This document shows, one piece after another, positions 23,064-31,782 of a stretch of DNA of 49,554 bases; within the stretch, counting starts at the first letter, position 1, and every line of letters begins with the position of its first letter. The notes under the pieces were generated by a model. It worked only from the letters and a program-made list of their open reading frames with translations, was not told where the DNA came from and made no database searches. This DNA comes from Candidatus Rokuibacteriota bacterium. GTDB lineage: Bacteria > Methylomirabilota > Methylomirabilia > Rokubacteriales > CSP1-6. Where the stretch lies: the NCBI GenBank assembly GCA_003220265.1, contig QHRW01000124.1, positions 1-49,554 on the forward strand, given 5' to 3'. A program made the position numbers and the translations under genes.

Positions 23064-25076
23064 ATGACGCGCGCGGACGCCGCGCAGCGCCTCAGCGAGC
23101 TGCGCGAGCAGATCCACCACCACGACTACCTCTACTACGTCGAGTCGCGGCCCGAGGTCTCCGACGCCGAGTACGACTCGCTCATGCGCGAGCTCAAGGC
23201 GCTGGAGGCGGAGTTCCCCGACCTCGTCACCGCCGACAGCCCCACCCAGCGCGTGGCGGGGGCCGCCGTCGACACCTTCCAGCCCGTCGAGCACCGCGTG
23301 GCGATGCTCTCGCTCGACAACGCCACCTCGCCCGACGACTTGCGCGAGTTCGAGGCGCGCATCACGCGGGCGCTGCCCGGCCAGCGCTTCACCTACGTGT
23401 GCGAGCCCAAGATCGACGGCCTCGGCGTGGCCCTGCTCTACGCGCGCGGCCGCTTCGTGCGGGGCGCCACCCGCGGCGACGGGCGCGTGGGCGAGGACGT
23501 CAGCGCCAACCTCAAGACCATCCGCAGCCTGCCCATGCGGCTGCGCGGCCCGCTGGCCGAGGCCGAGGAGGTCGAGGTGCGCGGCGAGGTCTACATGCCG
23601 CGCAAGGAGTTCGAGCGGCTGAACGCGGGCCTGGAGGCGGCCGGCGAGGCGACGTTCGCCAACCCGCGCAACGCCGCCGCCGGCGCCGTGCGCCAGAAGG
23701 ACCCCGCGATCTCGGCCACGCGCCCGCTGGAGGCCTTCCTCTATCACGTCTCGTGGTCGCCGGGCGTCACGTTCGCCAGCCACTGGGAGGCGCTGGAGGC
23801 GCTGCGCGCGGCCGGCTTCCGGATCAACCCGCGCTCGAGCCGCGCGGAGTCGATCGACGAGGTGATCGCCGCCTCGGCCCGGCTCGAGGCCGACCGCGAC
23901 ACGCTGGGCTACGACGCCGACGGCGTGGTGGTGAAGGTCGACACGCTGGAGATGCAGCGACGGCTCGGCTCCACGACGCACCATCCGCGCTGGGCCATCG
24001 CGTTCAAGTTCGCGGCGCGCCAGGCGACGACGGTGGTGAAGGCCATCGAGGTCAACGTCGGCAAGACGGGCGCGCTGACGCCGGTGGCCAAGCTGGAGCC
24101 GGTGCCGCTGGCCGGCGTCGTCATCAGCAACGTGAGCCTGCACAACGAGGACGAGATCCGGCGCAAGGACGTGCGCGTCGGCGACACCGTGCTCATCGAG
24201 CGCGCCGGCGACGTCATCCCCTACGTCGTCCAGGTGGTGGCGGCCAAGCGGCCGGCCGAGAGCGTGGAGTACGCGTTCCCCGAGCGCTGCCCGGCCTGCG
24301 GCGGGGTCGCCTTCCGTCCGCCGGGGGAGGTGTACTGGCGCTGCCAGAACACGGCGTGCCCGGCCCAGCTCAAGGAGCGGCTGCGCCACTTCGGCTCGCG
24401 GCGCGCGATGGACATCGAGGGGCTCGGCGAGGCGGCCGTCGACCAGCTCGTGGACCGCGGGCGCGTGAAGAGCTTCGCCGATCTCTACGACCTCACGGTG
24501 GACGAGATGGCGGAGTACGAGCGCTTCGCCGAGAAATCGGCGGAGAACCTCGTGGCCGCGATCGAGGGCAGCAAGACGCGCGGGCTGGCCCGCCTGCTCA
24601 ACGCGCTCGGCATCCCGATGGTGGGCGAGCGCGTGGCCCAGCTCCTGGCCACGCGCTTCGGCAGCCTCGAGCGCCTCGAGCGCGCGACCGAGGCCGAGCT
24701 GGCCGAGATCCACGGCATCGGCGAGCGCATCGGCGCCTCGGTGACGAAGTTCTTCGCCGACGAGAGCAACCGCCGCGTGCTGCGGCGCCTCGGCGAGGCC
24801 GGCGTGACGCTGACCGAGGCCAGCTTCGAGGAGGGCCCGCGGCCGCTCGACCGCAAGACCTTCGTCCTCACCGGCGCGCTGCCCACGCTGACCCGCGATG
24901 CGGCGACCGACCTCATCCTGCGTCTGGGCGGCCGCATCAGCAGCGCGGTGTCGAAGAAGACCGACTACGTGGTGGCCGGCGAGGATGCCGGCAAGAAGGA
25001 GGCCGACGCGCGCCGGCTCGGCGTCAAGATTCTCGACGAAGCGGCTTTCCTCGCGCTGACGCGTCGGGCATCATAG
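23064..25076 (+). CDS. ligA: NAD-dependent DNA ligase
   Basis: A 670-residue LigA with all domains: Ia and adenylation domain with Lys116 in EPKIDGLG, OB-fold, zinc finger CPACGG...CQNTACPAQ (four Cys), helix-hairpin-helix region (LGIPMVGERVA, IHGIGERIG) and C-terminal BRCT (FVLTGALPTLTRDAA). It joins Okazaki fragments and repair nicks with NAD as AMP donor. Start ATG at 23064 is supported by the HHDYLYYVESRPEVSDAEYD region at its usual place. Confidence 0.98.
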   Translation: MTRADAAQRLSELREQIHHHDYLYYVESRPEVSDAEYDSLMRELKALEAEFPDLVTADSPTQRVAGAAVDTFQPVEHRVAMLSLDNATSPDDLREFEARITRALPGQRFTYVCEPKIDGLGVALLYARGRFVRGATRGDGRVGEDVSANLKTIRSLPMRLRGPLAEAEEVEVRGEVYMPRKEFERLNAGLEAAGEATFANPRNAAAGAVRQKDPAISATRPLEAFLYHVSWSPGVTFASHWEALEALRAAGFRINPRSSRAESIDEVIAASARLEADRDTLGYDADGVVVKVDTLEMQRRLGSTTHHPRWAIAFKFAARQATTVVKAIEVNVGKTGALTPVAKLEPVPLAGVVISNVSLHNEDEIRRKDVRVGDTVLIERAGDVIPYVVQVVAAKRPAESVEYAFPERCPACGGVAFRPPGEVYWRCQNTACPAQLKERLRHFGSRRAMDIEGLGEAAVDQLVDRGRVKSFADLYDLTVDEMAEYERFAEKSAENLVAAIEGSKTRGLARLLNALGIPMVGERVAQLLATRFGSLERLERATEAELAEIHGIGERIGASVTKFFADESNRRVLRRLGEAGVTLTEASFEEGPRPLDRKTFVLTGALPTLTRDAATDLILRLGGRISSAVSKKTDYVVAGEDAGKKEADARRLGVKILDEAAFLALTRRAS

Positions 25077-25083
25077 CCGGGTG

Positions 25084-26058
25084 ATGGTCATCCCCGCCCG
25101 CGTCGCGGCCCTCGCCGGCCTGCTCCTCGTGGTGGCCGGCTGCATCGGACGCGTCACCGACTCGCCGGCGCCGGTGGATCAGTTCGCGCCCGGCCGCTGG
25201 ACCACGCTCACGCCGCTGCCGGCGCCGCGCCAGGAAGTCGCCGTCGCCGCCTTCGGCGACCGCGTGTGGGTCATCGGCGGCTTCGGCGACAGCGCCGAGC
25301 CGGTGGCGACGGTCGAGACTTACGATCCCGCGCTCAACATCTGGGAGACGCGCGCCTCGCTGCCCGTGGCCGTGCACCACGCCGCGGCGGCCGTCGTGGG
25401 CGACCGGCTCTTCGTCGTGGGCGGCTACACCGGCGGCCGCGTGCGCTGGACGGCGCTCGAGTCGCTCTACGAGTTCGTGCCGGCCCGCGAGACGTGGGAA
25501 GCGCGGGCGCCGATGCCGACCCCGCGGGGCGGCCTCGCCGCCGCCGTGCTCGACGGCCGGCTGCACGCGCTCGGCGGCAGCGCCGACAGCGTGAGCAACG
25601 CGCACGAGGTCTACGACCCGGGCAACAACCGCTGGACGCGCGCCAACGCGATGCCGACCGCGCGCGATCACCTGGCCGCCGTCGGCTTCCAGGGTCGCGT
25701 GTGGGCGCTGGGCGGGCGCGCCTCGTTCATGGGCGAGCAGTACGGCAACGTCGAGATCTACGACCCGGCCACCGACTCCTGGCGCACGGGCCCTCCGTTG
25801 CCGGCCGCGCGCGGCGGGCTGGCATCGGTGGCGCTGCCCGACCGGATCCTGGTCTTCGGCGGCGAGGCGCCGCTGCGCATCTTCAGCGCGAACGAGATGT
25901 ACGAGGTGGCCGGCAACCGCTGGATCGCCAAGGAGCCGATGCCGACGCCGCGCCACGGCATCGGCGCCGCGGTCCTCGGCGGCCGTGTCTACGTCCCCGC
26001 GGGAGCCACGCGGCCCGGCTTCGCCGCCACCACGGCCAACGAGGCGTACGCGCCGTGA
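25084..26058 (+). CDS. Kelch-repeat lipoprotein
   Basis: A 324-residue protein. The N-terminus has a hydrophobic stretch and lipobox VVAGC (Cys near residue 20), so it is probably a lipid-anchored exported protein. About six Kelch units follow, each with VxxxGG and a later W (for example VWVIGGFGD, LFVVGGYTG, LHALGGSAD, VWALGGRA), and would form a six-bladed propeller. No catalytic motif is seen, and the role is probably binding. An ATG at 25084 (or GTG at 25081) is eight bases after ligA. It overlaps the following TPR gene by GTGA. Confidence 0.88.
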   Translation: MVIPARVAALAGLLLVVAGCIGRVTDSPAPVDQFAPGRWTTLTPLPAPRQEVAVAAFGDRVWVIGGFGDSAEPVATVETYDPALNIWETRASLPVAVHHAAAAVVGDRLFVVGGYTGGRVRWTALESLYEFVPARETWEARAPMPTPRGGLAAAVLDGRLHALGGSADSVSNAHEVYDPGNNRWTRANAMPTARDHLAAVGFQGRVWALGGRASFMGEQYGNVEIYDPATDSWRTGPPLPAARGGLASVALPDRILVFGGEAPLRIFSANEMYEVAGNRWIAKEPMPTPRHGIGAAVLGGRVYVPAGATRPGFAATTANEAYAP

Positions 26059-26696
26059 GCCGGCTGGCGACCGCCGCGCTGCTCCTCGTCGCGCTGGCCA
26101 CGCCCGGCACCGCGCAGTCGCGGCACGACCAGGCCCTGGCCGACCTGCGCCGCCTGGACGACGCCGAGGCCCGCCGGTCCGCCGTGCGCGCCCTCGGCGA
26201 CACCGGCGTGATGGCCGATCTGCCCGCGATGGTGCAGGCGCTGCGGGATTCGGATGCCACCGTGCGAGCGCTGGCCGAGACGGCGATGTGGGAGGTGTGG
26301 AGTCGCTCGGGCGATGCCGAGATCGACGCCCTGTTCGCCATCGGTGTCGAGCAGATGGGCCAGCGCCAGCTCGACGAGGCCGTGGCGACCTTCAGCCGCA
26401 TCATCGCCCGCCGGCCGGACTTCGCCGAGGCGTGGAACAAGCGGGCCACCGTCTACTTCGTGCTGGGCGAGTACCCGAAGTCGCTGGCCGACTGCGACGA
26501 GGTGATGGCGCGCAATCCCTATCACTGGGGCGCGCTGTCCGGCTACGGCATGATCTACGCCGAGCTGGACCAGCCCGGCCGCGCCGTGGAGTACCTCGAG
26601 AAGGCGCTGGCCGTGAATCCCAACCTCACGTCCGTGCGGCAGGCCATCGAGACCCTGAAGGCGCTGCTGCTGCAGCGGCGCCGCGACATGATCTGA
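26055..26696 (+). CDS. Exported HEAT- and TPR-repeat protein
   Basis: A 213-residue protein with an N-terminal signal peptide (LATAALLLVALATPGTAQ; cleavage likely after TAQ). A HEAT-like pair (SAVRALGDTGVMADLPAMVQ, DSDATVRALAETAMW) is followed by three TPR units, including ARRPDFAEAWNKRATVYFVLG and YPKSLADCDEVMARNPYHWG. Such modules bind partner proteins in the cell envelope. GTG start in a GTGA overlap with the Kelch lipoprotein gene suggests that the two work together at the membrane. Confidence 0.8.
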   Translation: MSRLATAALLLVALATPGTAQSRHDQALADLRRLDDAEARRSAVRALGDTGVMADLPAMVQALRDSDATVRALAETAMWEVWSRSGDAEIDALFAIGVEQMGQRQLDEAVATFSRIIARRPDFAEAWNKRATVYFVLGEYPKSLADCDEVMARNPYHWGALSGYGMIYAELDQPGRAVEYLEKALAVNPNLTSVRQAIETLKALLLQRRRDMI

Positions 26697-26717
26697 CTTC
26701 AACCGAGGAGAACCGCC

Positions 26718-27395
26718 GTGATCGACGCGCTTCGCAAGATCTCCAGTCCCAGCGTGGCCAACGCCATCGAGACGTTCAACGTGCGGCCGCGCAACCAGGG
26801 CCAGATGTCGTCCGAGATCCGCACGCTCTTTCCCGAGATGGGCCCGCTGGTCGGCTACGCCGTCACCTGCGTGATCCGCGCCGAGCCGCAGCCGCTGCAG
26901 GGCCACCGCGCCAGCACGTACGGCTGGTGGGACTACGTGCAGACGATCCCGGCCCCGCGCGTCGTCATCGTGCACGACCTCGACGAGCCGCGCGGCCAGG
27001 GCGCGCAGTGGGGCGAGGTGCAGGCCAACATCCACAAGGCGCTCGGCTGCGTGGGCGTGGTGACTGACGGCTCCGTGCGCGACCTCGACGAGGTCAAGGC
27101 GCTCGGCTTCCAGTTCGCGGCGGCGCACGTCTCCGTCTCGCACGCCTACGTCCACATGGTGGATTTCGGCCTGCCCGTGAAGCTCGGCGGTCTCTGGGTG
27201 AAGCCCGGCGACCTGATCCACGCCGATCAGCACGGCGTGGTGACGATCCCCACGGACATCGCGCCCAAGATCCCGGAGGCGGTGGCCAAGGTGGAGGCTG
27301 ACGAGCGGCAGATCATCAGCGTGTGCCAGTCGAAGGACTTCACGGCCGACAAGCTGAAGGCGCTCTACCAGAAGATCCGGCCCGGGACGTACTAG
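26718..27395 (+). CDS. RraA-like / HMG aldolase family protein
   Basis: A 225-residue protein of the RraA-like fold. The substrate/metal motif GVVTDGSVRD (about 113-122) and the late GDLIHADQHGVV are family hallmarks. Members include the RNase E inhibitor RraA and divalent-metal aldolases acting on 4-hydroxy-4-methyl-2-oxoglutarate or oxaloacetate. The GxxxDGxxRD arrangement with the conserved Arg-Asp keeps the aldolase/decarboxylase metal site, so an enzymatic role is more likely. GTG start with GAGGAG seven bases upstream. Confidence 0.85.
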   Translation: MIDALRKISSPSVANAIETFNVRPRNQGQMSSEIRTLFPEMGPLVGYAVTCVIRAEPQPLQGHRASTYGWWDYVQTIPAPRVVIVHDLDEPRGQGAQWGEVQANIHKALGCVGVVTDGSVRDLDEVKALGFQFAAAHVSVSHAYVHMVDFGLPVKLGGLWVKPGDLIHADQHGVVTIPTDIAPKIPEAVAKVEADERQIISVCQSKDFTADKLKALYQKIRPGTY

Positions 27396-27400
27396 GCTGC

Positions 27401-27820
27401 ATGGAGATTCGCGCCCCGCAGGGGCCGGAGCTCGAGGCGCTGATGACGCTGGCCGGCCACGTCCTCAGCGCCGAGCGCACCGGCCCCTTCGTCCGCTCCC
27501 ACCTGGAGCGCCATCACCTGCTCGTCGCCGTCGAGGGCGGCGAGGTCCTGGGGGTGCTCGCCTATCGCACCGACTGGTTCCAGTGCACCCTCGTGTCACT
27601 GGTCTCCGTCCGCCCGGACCATCGCAAGCGCGGCGTGGCGCGCGCCCTCTACAAGGCCGTGGAGGGCATGTCGCCGAGCCCGCGCCTCTACTCGTCCACC
27701 GAGGAGACGAACTCCCTGGCGATCCAGATGCACACCGCGCTCGGCTTCCAGCCTTCCGGCCACATCGACAACCTCCCGCAAGGCTACCGCGAGCTCCTCT
27801 TCTACAAACGATTGCGGTGA
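27401..27820 (+). CDS. GNAT family N-acetyltransferase
   Basis: A 139-residue GNAT domain. The acetyl-CoA pyrophosphate loop is visible as VRPDHRKRGVARALYKAVEG (R/QxxGxA), and strand beta4 as LVSLVSVRP. The C-terminal YSSTEETNSLAIQMHTALGF is typical. Substrate unknown. ATG start is five bases after the RraA-like stop, so the two are likely cotranscribed. Confidence 0.88.
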   Translation: MEIRAPQGPELEALMTLAGHVLSAERTGPFVRSHLERHHLLVAVEGGEVLGVLAYRTDWFQCTLVSLVSVRPDHRKRGVARALYKAVEGMSPSPRLYSSTEETNSLAIQMHTALGFQPSGHIDNLPQGYRELLFYKRLR

Positions 27821-27887
27821 GGCGGCGCGCTCGTCAGGGGTGAGAGAATTTTCGGTGAGGACCGATGCTGCACCCAGGAGGACCGGC

Positions 27888-28355
27888 GTGGCCGCGACGA
27901 CGAAGGAGGAGCTGCTCAACGAAGCCGCCCGCGAGTACAAGGGCTTTCACGAGGCGCTGCAGGGGCTCAACGAATCGCAGTTGACCGAGGTGTGGCTGGG
28001 CACGTGGTCGGTGAAGGAGATCGTCGCCCACATCGCCGGCTGGCACGAGGAGCTGGGCCCGGCCCTCGAGCGCCTCGCGCGCGGCGAGCGGCCCATCCGC
28101 GAGGGCGTCTCCTACGACGACGTGGACGCCTGGAACGCGCGCTTCGCCAGCGCGCGCCGGGGCACGCCCGTCACCGACGTCCTGCTCGAGCTGGACAAGA
28201 CGCACGAGTACTTCCTGCGCGCCGCCGCCGGCGTACCCGCCGAGCGCTTCCAGCCCGGCAAGACCGCGTGGAAGATCGTCGACCAGAACACCGCCCACCA
28301 CTACCGCGAGCACGCCGACCAGATCCGCGCCTGGCGGACCTCCAAGAGCATCTAG
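27888..28355 (+). CDS. DinB/YfiT-fold putative metal-dependent protein
   Basis: A 155-residue four-helix-bundle protein. The GTG at 27888 follows a strong AGGAGG site by six bases, which decides the start over the open frame upstream. The pattern TWSVKEIVAHIAGWHEE (His48, His53) and the late HHYREHADQIRAW supply the three His expected of the DinB/ClbS/maleylpyruvate isomerase superfamily, which bind a metal and often act in thiol transfer or detoxification. Function unassigned. A palindromic repeat begins at the base after its stop codon. Confidence 0.8.
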   Translation: MAATTKEELLNEAAREYKGFHEALQGLNESQLTEVWLGTWSVKEIVAHIAGWHEELGPALERLARGERPIREGVSYDDVDAWNARFASARRGTPVTDVLLELDKTHEYFLRAAAGVPAERFQPGKTAWKIVDQNTAHHYREHADQIRAWRTSKSI

Positions 28356-28384
28356 GGGGGCCATCTCGGGGCCCCCCATGTCAG
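28353..28384 (+). repeat. GC-rich 3'-end palindrome, copy B
   Basis: GGGGGGCC (28355-28362), loop ATCTCGG (28363-28369), GGCCCCCC (28370-28377), then ATGTCAG. It begins immediately after the stop codon of the DinB-fold gene and lies between it and the next gene on the same strand. Over about 30 bases it matches copies A and C, differing at the stem edge. Confidence 0.85.
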
Positions 28385-28414
28385 CGGCATTAGCCTTGCT
28401 GCGCTGCCGGGGTG

Positions 28415-28987
28415 ATGGCGCGCGTCTGGCTGGTCGCCGTCGCGCTCACACTCGGGGCCGCGACGCCCGAGCCCCCCGGCTCCGACTACGACCTCGTCTG
28501 GACGGCCTTCGCCCGCGAGGTGCGCTGGCAGACCGGCGAGTCGCAGCCCGTCGCGGCCGGGGAGCGCTCCGGCCGCGCCCGGGCCCGGCTCATACGCACG
28601 CGCCCCGGCGTCCTGCGGCTGGAATGGCGGGGCGAGGGTGGTGACGGCTCGGGCCTGATCGGTCCCGCCGGGCCCACGAGCTTCACGTTCCCCTCACCCC
28701 TGGTCATCGCCGGGCCGCCGCCGGTGCCCCATCTGTCGGGCGGCGCCTTCGACTTCAAGGGAGATCCCGAGCGGCCGGACGCCTTCACGGTGTCCTACGT
28801 GGAGGGCTTCATCTGCCGGGCGACCCCGCCGGTCTGTTCCGGCGTGGCCATGTGGGAACGCCGCTTCGACGGCCGCGCGACGCGGCTCGGAGATCAGTCG
28901 GGAGGCGGGGTGTCGATCCGCTCCACGGCGGCGGCCACGCCCTTGGCGAGCTCCGTCGGCGTGAACGGCTTCAGCACGATCGATTGA
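28415..28987 (+). CDS. Exported protein of unknown function
   Basis: A 190-residue frame. The N-terminus (MARVWLVAVALTLGAATPEP) is a signal peptide, followed by a beta-rich domain with WRGEGGDGSG, SFTFPSPLVIAGPP and two Cys in FICRATPPVC that could form a disulfide. The last 30 or so residues are encoded opposite the 3' end of the response-regulator gene and look low-quality, so the original stop may have been lost. ATG at 28415; GTG at 28412 is also possible. No family recognised. Its start lies just after the palindromic repeat. Confidence 0.65.
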   Translation: MARVWLVAVALTLGAATPEPPGSDYDLVWTAFAREVRWQTGESQPVAAGERSGRARARLIRTRPGVLRLEWRGEGGDGSGLIGPAGPTSFTFPSPLVIAGPPPVPHLSGGAFDFKGDPERPDAFTVSYVEGFICRATPPVCSGVAMWERRFDGRATRLGDQSGGGVSIRSTAAATPLASSVGVNGFSTID

Positions 28988-29271
28988 ACGCCGCTGTCGC
29001 TGGCGCGGCCCATCACCTCGCGGGTGCCGTGGGCGGTGATCATCACCACGCGCAGCCCGGGCCGCAGCGCCCACGCGCGCTGGACGAACTCCAGCCCGTT
29101 CAGCTCGGGCATCTTGTAGTCCACCACCAGGAGGTCGACCGCCTCCGTCTCGAGCTGGCTGAGCGCGGCGTGCACGTTGGTGAAGCCCGAGACCGTGTGG
29201 CCCTGCGACTCGAGCACCCGCCGGCACATCAGCACGATGGTCGGCTCGTCGTCGACGACGACGATCTTCAC
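28894..29271 (-). CDS. Stand-alone CheY-like receiver protein
   Basis: A 125-residue receiver domain with no output domain. The phosphorylation site Asp51 (LLVVDYKMPELNG), acidic pair Asp7/Asp8 (VVDDEP), Thr79 and Lys101 (KPF) are all present, so it should be phosphorylatable. GTG at 29271 overlaps the stop of the citramalate synthase gene (GTGA). No histidine kinase is in the window. Its 3' end overlaps the opposing exported-protein gene by 94 bases. Confidence 0.9.
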   Translation of the reverse strand: MKIVVVDDEPTIVLMCRRVLESQGHTVSGFTNVHAALSQLETEAVDLLVVDYKMPELNGLEFVQRAWALRPGLRVVMITAHGTREVMGRASDSGVQSIVLKPFTPTELAKGVAAAVERIDTPPPD

Positions 29272-30848
29272 ACCCGCCGCCGCTCGTCGGCGCGCAGCTT
29301 GAACTCCACCGAGTCCACCAGCGCCTGCCAGGAGGCCTCGATGATGTTGTCGGCCACGCCCACCGTGCCCCAGGTCTCGCGGCCGTCGCCGGAGGTGATC
29401 AGCACGCGCGTCTTGGCCGCGGTGCCCTTGGACTCGTCGAGGATGCGCACCTTGTAGTCGAGCAGCTTCAGCTCGCGCAGGTTGGGATAGAACTCCTCCA
29501 GCGCCTTGCGCAGCGCATGGTCGAGCGCGTTGACAGGGCCGTTGCCGGCCGCCGCCGTGTGCTCGAGGATCCCCTTGACCTTCACGCGCACGGTGGCCTC
29601 GGCCACCGGCTCCTCGGCGGCGCTCTGCTCCTCGACGATCACGCGATAGGCGTCGAGCTCGAAGTAGGGCTTGTGGCGCCCGAGCGCGCGCTCCATGAGC
29701 AGCTCGAACGAGGCCTCGGCGCCCTCGAACTGGAAGCCCTCGTCCTCCAGCGCCTTCAGGCGGTCGAGGATGCGCCGCGAGTCGGGCGTGTCGCGGTCGA
29801 GGTCGATGCCGTACTCGCGGGCCTTCCACAGCACGTTCGACTTGCCGGCCAGCTCGGAGACGAGCACGCGCCGGTGGTTGCCGACGCTCTCGGGCTCCAC
29901 GTGCTCGTAGGTGTGCGGGTGCTTCTGCACCGCGGAGACGTGCATGCCCCCCTTGTGGGCGAAGGCGGAATCGCCGACGTAGGGCTGCGAGGCCCACGGC
30001 TTGCGGTTGGCCAGCTCGGACACGAACCGCGAGAGGTCGCGCAGCTCGCCCAGGTGGGCCACGGGGATGCAGTCCAGGCCCATCTTGAGCGCCAGCGTGG
30101 GGATGATCGACACTAGATTCGCGTTGCCGCAGCGCTCGCCGTACCCGTTGATGGTCCCCTGCACCTGGTCCACGCCTTCCGTCACCGCGGCCAGCGAGTT
30201 GGCCACCGCACACTCGGCGTCGTTGTGGACGTGGATGCCGAGCGGCGTCTGGACCGTTCTCTTCACGACTTGGATGATCGCCACCAGGTCCGGCGGCAGC
30301 GTGCCGCCGTTGGTGTCGCAGAGGACCAGCCAGTGGGCGCCGCCCTCGGCGGCGGCCTTCAGCGTGGCCAGCGCGTACTCGCGGTTGGCGCGGAAGCCGT
30401 CGAAGAAGTGCTCGGCGTCGAAGAGCACCTCGTCCATCTTGGGCCGCAGGTAGGCGATCGAGTCGCGGATCATCGCCACGTTCTCGTCGCGCGTCGTCTC
30501 CAGCGCCTGAGTGACGTGGAAGTCCCACGCCTTGCCGACGATGGTGGCCACCGGGGCGCCAGAGTCGATGATGGCCTGCATGTTGGGATCGCTCTCGGTC
30601 ACGCCGCCCGCGCGGCGGGTCATGGAGAACGCCGCGAGCTTGGCGTGCTTGAGCGTGACGTCCTGCATGCGGCGGAAGAAGCGCAGGTCCTTGGGATTCG
30701 ATCCGGGCCAGCCGCCTTCGATGTAGTGGATGCCGAACGCGTCGAGACGCGTTGCGAGGCGGACCTTGTCCTCCATGGAGAAGGACACGCCCTCGCCCTG
30801 GGTGCCGTCACGCAGCGTTGTATCGTAAATCCTGATCACACGACGCAT
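29268..30848 (-). CDS. cimA: Citramalate synthase
   Basis: A 526-residue DRE-TIM metallolyase. YDTTLRDGTQGEGVSF near the N-terminus, the metal motif HVHNDAECAVANS (about residues 216-228), and a C-terminal LeuA-type allosteric domain (from about 415) are visible. The length and the GGWPGSNPKD motif separate CimA from isopropylmalate synthase. It condenses pyruvate and acetyl-CoA, giving a threonine-independent route to isoleucine. An ATG at 30848 with a GAGGAG-like site; a good promoter lies about 35 bases further upstream. Confidence 0.93.
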   Translation of the reverse strand: MRRVIRIYDTTLRDGTQGEGVSFSMEDKVRLATRLDAFGIHYIEGGWPGSNPKDLRFFRRMQDVTLKHAKLAAFSMTRRAGGVTESDPNMQAIIDSGAPVATIVGKAWDFHVTQALETTRDENVAMIRDSIAYLRPKMDEVLFDAEHFFDGFRANREYALATLKAAAEGGAHWLVLCDTNGGTLPPDLVAIIQVVKRTVQTPLGIHVHNDAECAVANSLAAVTEGVDQVQGTINGYGERCGNANLVSIIPTLALKMGLDCIPVAHLGELRDLSRFVSELANRKPWASQPYVGDSAFAHKGGMHVSAVQKHPHTYEHVEPESVGNHRRVLVSELAGKSNVLWKAREYGIDLDRDTPDSRRILDRLKALEDEGFQFEGAEASFELLMERALGRHKPYFELDAYRVIVEEQSAAEEPVAEATVRVKVKGILEHTAAAGNGPVNALDHALRKALEEFYPNLRELKLLDYKVRILDESKGTAAKTRVLITSGDGRETWGTVGVADNIIEASWQALVDSVEFKLRADERRRV

Positions 30849-30883
30849 TTCCGCTCCTCTTCCCCCGACGACGGAAGTGCCCC

Positions 30884-30913
30884 ATCATGCGACGCCCGCT
30901 CGGGGGGTGTCAA
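30884..30913 (-). promoter_or_regulatory. Promoter of cimA and the receiver gene
   Basis: Minus strand: perfect TTGACA (30908-30913), 18-base spacer, CATGAT (30884-30889; four of six). Transcription would start near 30877, leaving a leader of about 28 bases with the AGAGGAGC ribosome site. No leader peptide or attenuator-like structure is obvious. Confidence 0.55.
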
Positions 30914-31038
30914 GATTGCCCCCTCGATGCCATGAGCCGTGCGGTCCTGACAGGGCGGCCGGGTTAAGTGCGTGACTTCCGGGCGTTATAGGTCTGGCGT
31001 GGATCTTGCCCCCAATTCGCCGGCACGGAGGAGACCCC

Positions 31039-31494
31039 ATGCGTGACGATCAGTTCGCCTCCATGCACATGCTCGGGGAGCTCGCCAAGCAGGTCAGCCG
31101 GCAGAGCGACGCGGTGGAGCGGCTGGGAACGGCCGCCGAGTCGATCGCTCGCGACGTCTCCGGTCTTCTGGCCGGGAGCTTGGTCGCCGTGCTCGTCCAC
31201 CCCTGGGCCCACGATCCCCGCAACGTGCGCGTCGTCCTCATTCAGAACCAGGAGGAGGAACGCCGTCTCAAGGAGTCCGTGCAGCGGCACGAAGTCGGCG
31301 ACCGCCCGGTGCCGCTCGACGACTGGCTGAAGAAGGACGGCTTCAGAGTGGTGGAGACCCGGGACGTCGCGCCGGAGCGGCAGGGCCTCACGACCTTCAA
31401 GGCCGCCACGAACAAGCACGTCGGTCTCACGAGTCCGGAAGCGGCGCCCGAGGCGTCGCTCGAGCATCTCGAGCTCGAGCACAAGGCGGAGTGA
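31039..31494 (+). CDS. Hypothetical protein, probably cytoplasmic
   Basis: A 151-residue protein; the ATG at 31039 has GGAGGAG six bases upstream. The N-terminal third looks helical (MHMLGELAKQVSRQSDAVERL, AAESIARDVSGLLAG). The middle is more beta-like (VAVLVHPWAHDPRNVRVVLIQ), followed by a charged tail rich in Glu. No signal peptide, membrane segment or known motif is seen. It is flanked upstream by the divergent cimA promoter. Confidence 0.7.
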   Translation: MRDDQFASMHMLGELAKQVSRQSDAVERLGTAAESIARDVSGLLAGSLVAVLVHPWAHDPRNVRVVLIQNQEEERRLKESVQRHEVGDRPVPLDDWLKKDGFRVVETRDVAPERQGLTTFKAATNKHVGLTSPEAAPEASLEHLELEHKAE

Positions 31495-31563
31495 CGCCGG
31501 GCACCTTTAGGGGCGGATGGTACGATGAAGGCGGGGGCGAGTCTCTGATCCCGGAGGTCGCTC

Positions 31564-31782
31564 ATGAAGCCCGTCGCCATCGTCGGTGTCATCCTCATCG
31601 TGCTCGGTGTCGTGGCCCTGGCCTATCAGGGCATCACCTACACGACGAAGGACAAGGTCGTCGACCTCGGACCTCTCAAGGTCGAGGCCAAACACGAGAA
31701 GACGATTCCGCTGCCGCCGGTCCTCGGCGTCGTCGCCCTGGTGGGCGGCGTGGTGCTGCTGATCGTCAGCGCCCGGAAGTAA
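31564..31782 (+). CDS. Small two-helix membrane protein, DUF3185-like
   Basis: A 72-residue protein with two membrane helices (VAIVGVILIVLGVVALAYQG and the C-terminal VLGVVALVGGVVLLIVSARK) joined by a loop with KDKVVDLGPLKVEAKHEKTIPLPP. The VDLGPL and IPLPP loop motifs fit the DUF3185 family of short membrane proteins of unknown role. ATG at 31564 with GGAGG upstream. Its last 17 bases overlap the opposing GNAT gene. Confidence 0.82.
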   Translation: MKPVAIVGVILIVLGVVALAYQGITYTTKDKVVDLGPLKVEAKHEKTIPLPPVLGVVALVGGVVLLIVSARK

